From the NCBI GenBank assembly GCA_016793805.1, contig JAEUIZ010000044.1, forward strand, positions 40,911 through 104,910: a stretch of 64,000 bases of DNA, given 5' to 3'. Below, one piece after another: positions 1 to 9,064 of the stretch. The notes beneath the pieces were generated by a model. It did not search any database. It was not told where the DNA came from and saw only the letters and a list, made by a program, of their open reading frames with translations. Each line of letters opens with the position of its first letter. The first letter of the stretch is position 1. The position numbers and the translations under genes are program-made. The stretch is from Phycisphaerae bacterium. GTDB lineage: Bacteria; Planctomycetota; Phycisphaerae; Phycisphaerales; UBA1924.

Positions 1-740
1 TGCCGCCGCTGCTGGCGCGTCTGGACCGCTTCGCGGTGGACGTCCGCATCATCCCGGACGTGCACCCGCGGTTTGTGCCGCAGAGCATGGTCGTCAACGA
101 ACTCGACGGGATGCCGATCCTGAGTTACCGCGAGTGCCCCTCGTCCGGGCTCGGTGGATTCTCGAAGCGCATGCTCGACATCGTGGGTTCGCTCGCGGCT
201 CTGGTGATTTTCTCTCCCGTGCTGCTGGCCGCGATGCTGGCCGTGCGCGTCAGTTCACCCGGCCCGGTGATCTTCAAGCAGCGTCGCGTGAGCCTCGGGG
301 GTCGCGTCTTCAAGATCTACAAACTCCGCACGATGCGGCATGTCGAGGACGAACTCTGGGCCCAACTCAAGGACTCGTGGACGCTGCGCGACGATCCGCG
401 AATCACCCGCGTGGGCCGATTCCTTCGGCGGACCAGCCTCGACGAACTCCCGCAACTCATCAACGTGCTCAAGGGGCAGATGTCGCTTGTCGGACCTCGC
501 CCCGAGCGCCCCGAACTCATCGAGCGCTTTCGGGAGGATTGGCGCGGCTACATGATCCGCCAGCACGTCAAGGCCGGGATCACGGGATGGGCCCAGGTCA
601 ATGGCCTCCGCGGGCAGACGAGCCTTCGCAAGCGGCTCCAGTACGACCTGTTCTACATCCGACACTGGTCGCTGGGCTTTGACCTCCGCATCCTCTGGCT
701 CACGCTGTTCCGTGGGTTCATCCACCGCAACGCGCACTGA
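1..740 (+). CDS. Undecaprenyl-phosphate sugar phosphotransferase, C-terminal part (cut by window edge)
   Basis: The reading frame is open from base 3, so the true start lies upstream. The first ~45 codons look like the end of the nucleotide-binding-like region of WcaJ/CpsE-type enzymes. Then come a hydrophobic hairpin starting KRMLDIVGS and the bacterial sugar transferase domain: [38 protein letters not shown] and [10 protein letters not shown], all signature stretches of the family. Members move a sugar-1-phosphate from a nucleotide sugar onto undecaprenyl phosphate at the inner membrane, starting exopolysaccharide or O-antigen repeat units. The sugar specificity cannot be read from the sequence. 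Confidence 0.93.
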   Translation, partial: PPLLARLDRFAVDVRIIPDVHPRFVPQSMVVNELDGMPILSYRECPSSGLGGFSKRMLDIVGSLAALVIFSPVLLAAMLAVRVSSPGPVIFKQRRVSLGGRVFKIYKLRTMRHVEDELWAQLKDSWTLRDDPRITRVGRFLRRTSLDELPQLINVLKGQMSLVGPRPERPELIERFREDWRGYMIRQHVKAGITGWAQVNGLRGQTSLRKRLQYDLFYIRHWSLGFDLRILWLTLFRGFIHRNAH

Positions 741-780
741 CCTCGCCCTACGATCCTCCGTCCCACACGGAGGTCCTCGC

Positions 781-2532
781 GTGAACTCAGGCAGAGCGCT
801 GTACCAGGGCGGACTCTTCGGAATCCTCGGCGTCGCCGTCGTCGGGTCCACCCTCGCCCTTTCCAGGCCCGACTACTCGTTCTTCGACCCCATCATCGAC
901 GTGGAGCGCATCATCGCCCAGCGCTACGTCTCTGACCCCGACCGCGACGCGATGCGGCTCGCCGCGATCAATGGCATGGTCGAGTCGCTCAACGACCCCT
1001 ACACCGTCTATGTCCCGCCCACCCAGACCCGCAACTTCACCAAGGACCTCACCGGCGACTTCGTCGGCATCGGGGTTCAGATCGGCGCCCGCGACGGCGT
1101 CCTGACCGTCATCACCCCGCTCGAGGACACGCCCGCCTATCGCGCCGGCGTCCTGGCCAACGATCGCATCGTCGAGATCAGCGGCACCAGCACCGCCGGG
1201 CTCTCACCGGACCAGTGCGTGGACCTGCTCACCGGCGAGCCGGGAACGGAGGTCTCGTTCGTCGTGGAGCGCGACGGCCAGCGCATCCCGTTCAAGGTCA
1301 CGCGGGAGCGCATCGTCGCCAAGACCGTCAAGGGATTCCACTGGCAGGCACCGAAGCCCGCCGACGCGCCCTCCGCCGATCCCGGTGTTCCGCCCGCCTC
1401 GGGCCGACCCGACGCCGCCAAGGATGCCGGCGCCTGGCAGTCGTTCATCGACCCCGCGCGCCGGATCGCGTACATCCGCCTCACGCAGTTCACCCCGACC
1501 AGCGGCGATGAGATCGCGTCGACGCTCGACACGCTCGGTGCGCGAGAGGGCAAGGTTGGCGGGCTCATCCTGGACCTCCGCTTCAACCCGGGCGGCGTCC
1601 TGGCGGATGCCATCCAGATCGCGGACCTCTTCCTCAAGGACGGCACGATCGTCTCCACGAAGGGCCGCGCCCACGACGAGGAGGTCGCCCGGGCCGTCGC
1701 CGATGGGACCCTGCCCGACTTCCCGCTCGCCGTGCTCATCAATGGCGGGAGCGCCAGCGCGAGCGAGGTCCTGGCCGGCGCCCTGGTGGAGAACAAGCGG
1801 GCGATCATCGTCGGCACCCGCTCCTTCGGCAAGGGCCTGGTGCAGTCGGTGATCTCCCTCCCATCGGGCCACGGACAACTCAAGATCACGGAGCAGAAGT
1901 ACTACCTGCCGTCGGGCCGGTGCATCCAGCGCGACGACGCGTCGCCCGAGTGGGGTGTCGATCCCACGCCCGGGTTCTACGTCCCCATGACCGACGACGA
2001 GACCGCCGAGTTCCTCCGCGTTCGCCGCGAGGAAGAGATCATCGGCGGCGACCGCCACGGCGGGACGGAGGAGCGGTGGTCCGACCCCGCGTGGATCATC
2101 GAGCGGCTCAAGGACAAGCAACTGGCGGCCGCACTCAAGGCCGTGCAACTCAAACTCGACGCCGGACCCGCCGCGGACTGGACGGCCACGGGTGAAGCCC
2201 TCCCCGCCGGAGCCTCGCTCTCCTCGGGCGAACTCTCGCGCGTCGGCAAACTCCGCGACCGCCTCGAGCGTGAACTCTCCCGCCTCGATCGACGAATCGC
2301 CCAACTCGAGTCCGCCTCCGGCAGCATCGCGGCCCAGCCGCCGGACCTCTGGCCCGACGACGCCGACCTCACCGGTGGCGCGGTCGAGGTCTTCGACAAG
2401 ACCGGCAAACGCGTTGCGCGCCTCAGCATCACCGGCCCGGACGTGGAGCGCTGGCTCGCAGAGGCCGACGTCAAGCCTGACGAGCCAGCGGCGGACGCTC
2501 CGGCGAACGCCGACCCCGCCTCCAAGCCCTAG
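781..2532 (+). CDS. S41 family C-terminal processing peptidase (CtpA/Prc-like)
   Basis: A 583-residue protein read from a GTG 6 nt after a GGAGGT ribosome site (769-774). An open frame continues upstream but overlaps the sugar transferase and is not family-like. An N-terminal hydrophobic anchor precedes the S41 leader, a PDZ domain at about residues 85-165, and the tail-specific protease core. GGSASASE contains the probable nucleophile Ser326 and SFGKG the general base Lys351; their spacing of 25 matches Prc. Members cleave exported proteins at C-terminal hydrophobic tails in the periplasm. A Glu/Arg/Ala-rich tail of ~150 residues after the core is unassigned. A TACGAT box lies 26 nt before the start. 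Confidence 0.93.
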   Translation: MNSGRALYQGGLFGILGVAVVGSTLALSRPDYSFFDPIIDVERIIAQRYVSDPDRDAMRLAAINGMVESLNDPYTVYVPPTQTRNFTKDLTGDFVGIGVQIGARDGVLTVITPLEDTPAYRAGVLANDRIVEISGTSTAGLSPDQCVDLLTGEPGTEVSFVVERDGQRIPFKVTRERIVAKTVKGFHWQAPKPADAPSADPGVPPASGRPDAAKDAGAWQSFIDPARRIAYIRLTQFTPTSGDEIASTLDTLGAREGKVGGLILDLRFNPGGVLADAIQIADLFLKDGTIVSTKGRAHDEEVARAVADGTLPDFPLAVLINGGSASASEVLAGALVENKRAIIVGTRSFGKGLVQSVISLPSGHGQLKITEQKYYLPSGRCIQRDDASPEWGVDPTPGFYVPMTDDETAEFLRVRREEEIIGGDRHGGTEERWSDPAWIIERLKDKQLAAALKAVQLKLDAGPAADWTATGEALPAGASLSSGELSRVGKLRDRLERELSRLDRRIAQLESASGSIAAQPPDLWPDDADLTGGAVEVFDKTGKRVARLSITGPDVERWLAEADVKPDEPAADAPANADPASKP

Positions 2533-2640
2533 TGCCGCACGGCCTGGACCCATGACCGATTCCTTCCGAGTCGCCTTCTGCCTCCGCCTTTCCTTGCGTG
2601 CATGGTTGCGTTCCCTCGTCGTTTCATCCCCGCGGCCTCC

Positions 2641-3729
2641 ATGCTGATCCTCGGCATCGAATCTTCCTGCGACGAGACCGCCGCCGCCGTCGTCGAGTCG
2701 GGCCGATTCATCCGCTCGAACGTCATCGCCTCGCAGAACGACCTCCACGCCGAGTTCCGGGGCGTGGTCCCCGAACTCGCCAGCCGTGCGCACGCGGAGC
2801 GCATCCTTCCGGTGGTCCGTGCCGCGCTCCATGACGCCCGCGCCACGCTTGGGGATCTCAACGCCATCGCCGTCGGCAACCGCCCGGGCCTCATCGGCTC
2901 CCTGCTCGTCGGCGTCGCAGCGGCCAAGGCCCTCTCCTGGTCGCTCGACAAGCCGCTCGTGGCCGTCGATCACGTCCACGCCCACCTCTATTCGGGGCTG
3001 CTCAGGTCCACATCCGTCCACGACGCTGGTCCCTCTGAGCAGGGCTTCTTCGACGACTTCCCCGCACTTGGCCTCGTCGTCAGCGGCGGACATACCGCCC
3101 TGTATCGCCTCGACTCCCCCACCACTCTCCGCCGACTCGGCGGCACCATCGACGACGCCCTCGGCGAGGCCTTTGACAAGGCCGCCACCATCCTCGGCCT
3201 GCCCTATCCCGGCGGGCCCAACCTCGACCGACTTGCCCAGACGGCCGGCGCCAACCCCCGCGCTCACGACTTCCCCATCAGCCGCCTCAGCCCCGACTCG
3301 CTCGACTTCTCGTTTTCTGGCCTCAAGACCTCGCTGCTGTATCGAGTCCGCGGCCTGCCCGCGCCCGGCGGCGTCTTTGCGCGCGACCACACGTCGCTGG
3401 CCGACGGCGAGCAAGCGGACCTGGCCGCGAGTTTCCAGCACGCCGCCGTCCAGGCCGTCGTTCTCAAGATCGAGCGTGCCCTCGATCGCTGGCCCGCGAG
3501 CGAACCGCCGCCGCGCTCGCTCCTGATCGGCGGGGGCGTTTCGGCGAACTCCCGGCTGCGTGCCGAACTGGCTCGGATCGCCGCCGCGCGCCGTCTCCGC
3601 CTCGTCCTTCCGGCCCCGGCGCTGTGCGTCGACAACGCCGCGATGATCGCCGGACTTGCGTTCCACCTGCACGCCGCGGGCCTCACCGCGGACCTCCACC
3701 TCCAAGCGATGCCCACGACGGCTTGCTAG
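2641..3729 (+). CDS. tsaD: tRNA N6-adenosine threonylcarbamoyltransferase TsaD
   Basis: TsaD transfers the threonylcarbamoyl group from TC-AMP to A37 of ANN-decoding tRNAs (t6A), working with TsaB and TsaE, neither of which is in this window. The 362-residue protein opens with LGIESSCDETAAAVV, the ASKHA nucleotide-binding start typical of the family. HVHAH (residues 111-115) supplies the two metal-binding histidines, VSGGHTALY and the late GGGVSANSRLR are further signatures. An ATG 39 nt upstream (2602) is in frame, but homologues begin at or near the ATG at 2641, so that start is used. A ~13-residue insert near residue 125 lengthens the protein slightly relative to E. coli. Confidence 0.96.
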   Translation: MLILGIESSCDETAAAVVESGRFIRSNVIASQNDLHAEFRGVVPELASRAHAERILPVVRAALHDARATLGDLNAIAVGNRPGLIGSLLVGVAAAKALSWSLDKPLVAVDHVHAHLYSGLLRSTSVHDAGPSEQGFFDDFPALGLVVSGGHTALYRLDSPTTLRRLGGTIDDALGEAFDKAATILGLPYPGGPNLDRLAQTAGANPRAHDFPISRLSPDSLDFSFSGLKTSLLYRVRGLPAPGGVFARDHTSLADGEQADLAASFQHAAVQAVVLKIERALDRWPASEPPPRSLLIGGGVSANSRLRAELARIAAARRLRLVLPAPALCVDNAAMIAGLAFHLHAAGLTADLHLQAMPTTAC

Positions 3730-3860
3730 CCCGTACCGCTGCGCTCTCAAGAGGGAGGGCATCACCCACGCACCTCAGCCTCCTCGGACCGGCTCGCTCG
3801 CTCACTCGCCTCCCTCTTGATGCCCCGCTGGACTCGTACTCTGCCGATCCGAGGATTCCC

Positions 3861-4367
3861 GTGCACCCCGCTGCTCTCGCAGATTCCGACCTGCTCAAGC
3901 ACTGCCGACTCACCCGCGGCCGCGCGTCCGGTCCCGGCGGCCAGCACCGCAACAACGTGCAGACGAAGGTGACGTACACGCACGAGCCCTCCGGGATCCA
4001 AGCCCATGCCGCGGAGCGTCGCAGCCCCGCCGCCAACGCACGCGTCGCGCTCTTCCGACTGCGGCTCGCACTCGCCGTGGGCGTGCGTGCGGCTGTCCCG
4101 CCGGGCGACGCCCGCTCGGACACTTGGCGTTCCCGGTGTTCGCCCGAAGGCCGGATCGCGTGCAACCCCGCGCATCCGGACTTCCCCGCGCTGCTCGCCG
4201 AGGCCCTCGACATGCTCCACGCCTGTCGTGCCGACCATGCCAAGGCCGCGATCCGCCTGTGCTGCACGCCCTCGCAACTCGTCAAACTGCTCGCCAGGCA
4301 CCCGCCCGCGCTGGTGCTCGCCAATCGCTGGCGCGATGAGCAGTCCCTGCACCCGCTCTCACCGTGA
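3861..4367 (+). CDS. Release-factor-like protein with GGQ loop
   Basis: A 168-residue protein starting at GTG after a GAGGA-type ribosome site. It carries the catalytic loop of class I release factors (GPGGQHRNNVQTKV, residues ~28-41) but lacks the codon-recognition domains of RF1/RF2. Its length suggests a ribosome-rescue or alternative peptidyl-tRNA hydrolase role like ArfB. It lacks the long Lys/Arg-rich tail ArfB inserts into the mRNA channel, so the precise function is open. It shares 9 bp at its 3' end with the convergent methyltransferase gene. A TACTCT box at 3837-3842 may be its -10. Confidence 0.8.
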   Translation: MHPAALADSDLLKHCRLTRGRASGPGGQHRNNVQTKVTYTHEPSGIQAHAAERRSPAANARVALFRLRLALAVGVRAAVPPGDARSDTWRSRCSPEGRIACNPAHPDFPALLAEALDMLHACRADHAKAAIRLCCTPSQLVKLLARHPPALVLANRWRDEQSLHPLSP

Positions 4368-7100
4368 CGCGCGCACGGGCTTTCTCGCGGAGCCCGATCG
4401 GGCTGCGGTCAGCCTCCCCCACCACCACTCCAGCATGCCGCCGCTGTTGGCGACGCCCGACGCCTCGACCATCGCCTCGCCCATGCGACGCAGCGCCGCG
4501 AGCCTCGCGGCCTCGCTCCGCGCGCTGCTGGCCGCACGAAACGCGATTGCGCCCTCGTCCCACGCACGACCGACACACGGCGTCGGTAGCGACAGCAACT
4601 GCCGCGCTGACACCTTGATCACGCCCGGCGTCAGCCCCGTTCCGCCGTACAGCCTTGCCGCCACGGCGCACGCCACGGGCGACGAGACGGCCGCGGCCAC
4701 ATGCCACAGCCTCGCGGGCTCCCGCGGCATGACGCTCACCACGGGCGTCGTCGGCGCCCACTCCCCACGCTCGTCCACGACCGCTTCGATCACTCGTGTC
4801 TGCGTCGCTACGAGCACCTTCGGCACCAGCCGCGCACCGAGCCAACACCCCAGCGTGCCCTCGGCTTCCATACGACGGCGATCCAGCCGAGGCGCTCGCC
4901 ACGCCGACTTGTGAAGCCGCGTCGAGTCCTGACCCCACAGGCACGCCGCCGGCTCGATCAGCCCTGCCGTGATCAGCCGCGGAAATTCACGCTCCATTGC
5001 AGGATCCTCGCCGCGCTGGTGGTCGCCGTCCACGACGAACCCGACCAGGCCGTAATACTCATCGCGAAAGTCCGCGGCAGCGGTCGCGTGGGCCTCGATC
5101 GTCGCCAGTGGCTTCACCTCGACGATGGGCACGTCGCCGGCCGCGAGCGCGGCCCACGACTCGGCCAGGACGCGAGTCTCGACCTCGACCACCGATCGCC
5201 GGCGCTCTCCCTTCGCCGCGCGCGTCACCTCGACCGCGATACGGCGCGCGTCTGGCGTCGCAGTGTGCGCCGGATCGGTCGCGAGCCGCCGCAGCGTCGG
5301 CGCGCACGCGTAGACGCTCGCCGCGGTGAAGGCGTGCCCGTCGGCGATCCACAGCGTCTCCAACCTCGCCGCTTTCAGCAAGCGCTCCCGGACCCACCCG
5401 GCGTCGCGCGCCGCCAGGAAAGACCGCGGCAGGACCATGGCCACACGTCCACCCGGGCGTGCCAGGCGTTCTGCGTCGAGCAGGAACACGGCGGACAGAT
5501 CCGCGTACCCCCCGCGCCCGTGCCGAGCCGCGATGAGGTTCGCCAGTCCTCGCTCAGCCGTGGTCGCCCGAGACAACTGGCTGAGGAACGGCGGGTTGCC
5601 GAGCACCACGTCGAAGCCCCTCGGCCGACCCGCCGTGCCGAGCACCTCGGGGAACTCAAGCGGCCAATGGAAGAAACGCCGTTGTCTCGCGCACGCGCGC
5701 GCCCACTCGATCGCGCTCAGCACACCCGCGGGCCACCTTCGCCGCGAGCCCGCGCCGAGGGCAAGAGTCTCGCTGGTGATTCCCGGTTGGGTTGGCGACA
5801 TCGGTTGAAAGAAGGCCGCCGTCCACACGTCGCAGAGGGCCCGCACGCGACCCACCCCCGACCGGGGTCCGACACGCCCCTCGTGCCCCCGGCCCACGCC
5901 CGCGCCAAGAACCTCTGCGATGCGTGCGCTCTCGCTCCCCCACTTCGCCGAGGAGAGCGCACGCCGGTTCGATCGAGCGAGTTCACGCGCGTGCGCACGA
6001 TCGTCGCCGGCCCGCGCCGCGAATGCCACCTCGGGGACGCCGTTGGCCACCGCCGACAGGTCATGCACGCCCGCGAGCGCATCGCCGCAGCGGATCGTGC
6101 TCTCCAGATCGAGCATCGGCCGCCCCGGTTCGTGCACCTCCAGCGCGAGCGACAGCCGGCACACGTCCACCGCGAGCGGATCGAGATCCACGCCATAGAC
6201 GCACCTCGCCAGGACGTCTCGCATCGCGCGCCGCAACGCGGCGACGCGGGGTTCGGACTCGCCGGTGCGTGCGCAAGCGACCTCCAGCGCGAGCCGCCGA
6301 GCGGCAGCGATCAGGAAGCACCCGCCCCCGCACGCCGGATCGCAGATGCGAATGGCCAGCAGCGCGCGAGCGCGAGCGGCCGGCGACGCGCCCGCCAGCC
6401 GCTCCGCCATTGTTGGCTCCAGCGACGTGCGGATGAGTTCGGCCACCACCTCGGGCGGCGTGTAGTACGCGCCCGTCGCCTTTCGCGCGGGATCAGTCGT
6501 CAGCGACACCTCCGCCGACCCATCCGCACGCCACCGGATCGCCAGCCGGCTCGCGAGGAGCCGCTCGTGCGCCAAGCCCAGATTGTCGATCATGCTCGCT
6601 CGGGCGCTCGCGTCGGCGTCATGCGCCGAGGGCAGGCCGTCGAGCGCCGCGAGGGCGTCACGGACCGCGTTGTCCTCGACGCGCCACCTCGCCATGCCGG
6701 GCACGGCGGCGAACAGTCGCGGGCCATGCGAACCGGGGCGGGACATCCGGGCCAGGACAGGCTGAGTGCTCGCGAGCGCTCGCCACCGCGCACGCAGGTG
6801 AGCCCATGGAGCGCGGCGAGGAGGCACGGCACTCGCGACGGTTGGACGCTCGAGCCAGCGAAGGACCACGAGCCGCCACGCCTGCCGCGCCGCGTGCGTG
6901 TGGATCGCTTCTGCGTCGATGGCCCCGGCGGATCGCGGCGGGAGTCGGAGACGGTGCCGAAGTTCCGTGTTGGCCGGGTGCGCCAGCATGCCTCGCGCCA
7001 ACGCTACGGCGCACGCCTCGAGCCGCTCGCCGAGGTCGGTTCGTGGTGATGGCGACACGTCTGGTCCGGGCGGTGCGAGCACTCGCGAGCAGTATGGCAT
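4359..7100 (-). CDS. Eco57I-class N6-adenine DNA methyltransferase, no nuclease partner visible
   Basis: A 913-residue protein. An ATG at 7211 would add 37 residues, but the ATG at 7100 is preceded by GACAAT 6 nt upstream and gives a cleaner N-terminus. The N-terminal ~230 residues are helical-looking and unassigned. KATGAYYTPPEVV and CDPACGGGCFL (SAM-binding motif I) mark the methyltransferase core, and GNPPF (motif IV) is the catalytic N6-amino-methylase signature. VAMVLPRSFL and a long C-terminal target-recognition-like part follow. No PD-(D/E)xK motif stands out and no restriction gene is adjacent, so it could be a solitary methylase or a cryptic type IIG enzyme. Confidence 0.85.
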   Translation of the reverse strand: MPYCSRVLAPPGPDVSPSPRTDLGERLEACAVALARGMLAHPANTELRHRLRLPPRSAGAIDAEAIHTHAARQAWRLVVLRWLERPTVASAVPPRRAPWAHLRARWRALASTQPVLARMSRPGSHGPRLFAAVPGMARWRVEDNAVRDALAALDGLPSAHDADASARASMIDNLGLAHERLLASRLAIRWRADGSAEVSLTTDPARKATGAYYTPPEVVAELIRTSLEPTMAERLAGASPAARARALLAIRICDPACGGGCFLIAAARRLALEVACARTGESEPRVAALRRAMRDVLARCVYGVDLDPLAVDVCRLSLALEVHEPGRPMLDLESTIRCGDALAGVHDLSAVANGVPEVAFAARAGDDRAHARELARSNRRALSSAKWGSESARIAEVLGAGVGRGHEGRVGPRSGVGRVRALCDVWTAAFFQPMSPTQPGITSETLALGAGSRRRWPAGVLSAIEWARACARQRRFFHWPLEFPEVLGTAGRPRGFDVVLGNPPFLSQLSRATTAERGLANLIAARHGRGGYADLSAVFLLDAERLARPGGRVAMVLPRSFLAARDAGWVRERLLKAARLETLWIADGHAFTAASVYACAPTLRRLATDPAHTATPDARRIAVEVTRAAKGERRRSVVEVETRVLAESWAALAAGDVPIVEVKPLATIEAHATAAADFRDEYYGLVGFVVDGDHQRGEDPAMEREFPRLITAGLIEPAACLWGQDSTRLHKSAWRAPRLDRRRMEAEGTLGCWLGARLVPKVLVATQTRVIEAVVDERGEWAPTTPVVSVMPREPARLWHVAAAVSSPVACAVAARLYGGTGLTPGVIKVSARQLLSLPTPCVGRAWDEGAIAFRAASSARSEAARLAALRRMGEAMVEASGVANSGGMLEWWWGRLTAARSGSARKPVRASR

Positions 7101-7255
7101 CGGCTGATTGTCGCGACAAGCGCGAGGGCCGGCCCGGCGACGCGCGTGCCGATCCGCCGCACCGAGCTCCCCGATGATCCCCACGGTGGGCGAGGCGATG
7201 CCGCTGAGCACGCGGGCCGTTCACGTCATGTCGTGGAGCGAGAGTCGGCTGCGCG

Positions 7256-8041
7256 TCATCCCCACGCGCGCTCCACGATCCGCGGGAGGATCGTCCCGCT
7301 CGACCCGCGCAGCGCCCAATCGACCGCGCCGCTGGCCGGCGTCTCTTCGACGTTCACCTCGACGGTCGTCGCGCCCGCGCTCGACGCGACGCCGACGAGG
7401 CTCGCCGCGGGTTGCACGATGGCGCTCGTCCCGACGGCGAAGAACACCTCCGCGGTTTGCGCGGCATCCCACGCGGCCCGGATCGCCTGCTCGGGCAGCA
7501 TCTCGCCAAACCACACGACATCCGGCCGGAGCAGCGCCCCGCAGCAGGCCGTGCGCATCGGGTGCGCGGGCATGGGCTCCGGCGCGGGGGTGGAGCGAAT
7601 GCCACACGCCAGGCAACGCCAGTCGATGATCGTGCCGTGAAGTTCGACAACGCGTCGGCAGCCGGCCCTCTGGTGCAGCCGATCGACGTTCTGTGTGATG
7701 ACGACACACTCGCCGCCCCCGGCTTCAAGCCGACGCTGCATCTCGGCCAGCGCCAAGTGCCCGGCATTGGGCTCGGCGGCCAGGCACCCAAGCCGCCGCC
7801 AGTCGTACCACTTCGAGACCATCGCGGGATCGTCGGCGAAGGCCTCGGGCGTGGCCAGTTTCATCGGGTCGAACTCGGCCCACAGCGCTCGCATGTCGGC
7901 GGGCAGGTCGGCGGCGGTCGCGCCGCGGAATGTTCTCAACCCGGACTCGGCGGAGACGCCCGCGCCCGTCAGCACCGCGACTCGCCGGGCGGCCCGCAGC
8001 GCCATGGCGACGCGGTCGATGGCGTCCTGTTGCTCGTCCAC
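7256..8041 (-). CDS. Sir2 family NAD-dependent protein deacylase
   Basis: A 261-residue sirtuin starting at GTG after a GGGAG site. The open frame extends 73 codons upstream, but that part overlaps the TPR gene and is not sirtuin-like. Family motifs are AVLTGAGVSAESGLRTFRG (NAD loop), TQNVDRLH, the catalytic His in VELHG, and PDVVWFGE. Members remove acyl groups from lysines using NAD, giving nicotinamide and O-acyl-ADP-ribose. The structural zinc site looks altered: CLAC is present, but the second pair reads TACCG rather than CxxCG. A TACGCT box at 8076-8081 could be the -10. Confidence 0.93.
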   Translation of the reverse strand: MDEQQDAIDRVAMALRAARRVAVLTGAGVSAESGLRTFRGATAADLPADMRALWAEFDPMKLATPEAFADDPAMVSKWYDWRRLGCLAAEPNAGHLALAEMQRRLEAGGGECVVITQNVDRLHQRAGCRRVVELHGTIIDWRCLACGIRSTPAPEPMPAHPMRTACCGALLRPDVVWFGEMLPEQAIRAAWDAAQTAEVFFAVGTSAIVQPAASLVGVASSAGATTVEVNVEETPASGAVDWALRGSSGTILPRIVERAWG

Positions 8042-8093
8042 GTCAGCAACTCCCGTGGGTGGCCCTGGCCAACGGAGCGTAGCCCGGGCTCGA

Positions 8094-9032
8094 CTATCGC
8101 GCCCGAGTAGTCCGCCGCGCGAGTTCCGCCTCCGCGGCGATGAACCCGAATGCGGGCCACGATGGCCCATCGACCACGCCGCGCCACGCCTGCTCGGCCC
8201 GCTGGGGATCGCCGCGGAGGAGCCAGTACACCCCCACGCCATAGCCGATGGTCGCGTCACCGATGCCGCCCGCGTCGTCCGTGCGTGCGACCGCCTCCGG
8301 CGTCAGGTCGCCCTTGAAGAGCAGCAACAGGCGGTGGTATGCCGAGTTCTCGAGGATCTCCATGTTGGGCGTGATCGTCGCCAGGTGCTCCGCGGCCTCG
8401 GCATCGCGCCCAAGCCTTCGCTCAGCGAGGTACAACCAGTACGTCGTGGCCACGAGCATGTCATCGTTCACTCTCGCGAAGCGCAGCCCCTCGAGGTACG
8501 CCAGCCGGGCCTCGGCGTATCGGCCGCGCAGGTACTCCGCGAGCCCCAGGTGGTAGTAGATGTTCGACTGGGTGGTGCTCCGCGGGACATTCGCGGGGTT
8601 GGGCGCGCCGTTGGGCTCGATCTCGTCGGGTCGGCCGACGGCGAGGGAGGCGGCATGGGTCAGGTCGGCGACGGCCCGATCGAACTCGCGCAGCGTGATC
8701 CACCGATGCCCGCGGTGACGGAGCAGGCGGTAACTCCTCGGGTGCGTCGCCAGGGCGCTCGAGAACGCGTCGATGGCGTCACGATAGCGGCCGAGGTACG
8801 CCAGCCGACGACCGACCCAAATCGCGGCGTCCTCATCGCGCGGTGAGGCGGCGAGCGCGGCTTGAGCGGAGCGAAGATCGGCCTCGAGCGCCACGCGGCG
8901 GTCCGCCGGCAACTCGGGAGTCCGCAGCGGTCGGGCCAGGAGCGACCAGCCCTGGAATCGCTCCAGCCGGGCGCAGCCGCCGACGGCCACGAGCGTACAC
9001 ACCACACCGACGGCCACTGTTAGGGCTTGCAT
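8094..9032 (-). CDS. TPR-repeat lipoprotein
   Basis: A 312-residue protein beginning with a short hydrophobic signal and a lipobox-like VGGCARL (Cys near residue 20), so probably anchored to a membrane. The body has several tetratricopeptide-like helix pairs, for example around GRRLAYLGRYRDAIDAFSSA and YHLGLAEYLRGRYAEARLAY. Such proteins usually scaffold protein contacts; no enzymatic motif is seen. No Shine-Dalgarno precedes the ATG; a TAGACT box ends 6 nt before it. It lies 52 bp upstream of the sirtuin gene on the same strand. Confidence 0.75.
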   Translation of the reverse strand: MQALTVAVGVVCTLVAVGGCARLERFQGWSLLARPLRTPELPADRRVALEADLRSAQAALAASPRDEDAAIWVGRRLAYLGRYRDAIDAFSSALATHPRSYRLLRHRGHRWITLREFDRAVADLTHAASLAVGRPDEIEPNGAPNPANVPRSTTQSNIYYHLGLAEYLRGRYAEARLAYLEGLRFARVNDDMLVATTYWLYLAERRLGRDAEAAEHLATITPNMEILENSAYHRLLLLFKGDLTPEAVARTDDAGGIGDATIGYGVGVYWLLRGDPQRAEQAWRGVVDGPSWPAFGFIAAEAELARRTTRAR

Positions 9033-9038
9033 CGCGGC

Positions 9039-9044
9039 AGTCTA
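9039..9044 (-). promoter_or_regulatory. Putative -10 box placing transcription start at the ATG of the TPR gene
   Basis: On the minus strand TAGACT is followed by 6 nt and then the ATG at 9032, so transcription would start about at the start codon. TTGAGG 18 bp further upstream may be a -35 box. No Shine-Dalgarno is present. Confidence 0.35.
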
Positions 9045-9064
9045 GCGGGCGGCGTCGCGTGGCC

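Noticed and set aside
1204..3765. An 853-codon minus-strand frame opposite the S41 protease and tsaD
   Set aside because: Shadow frame with Gly/Arg/Glu bias; both plus-strand genes have clear catalytic motifs.
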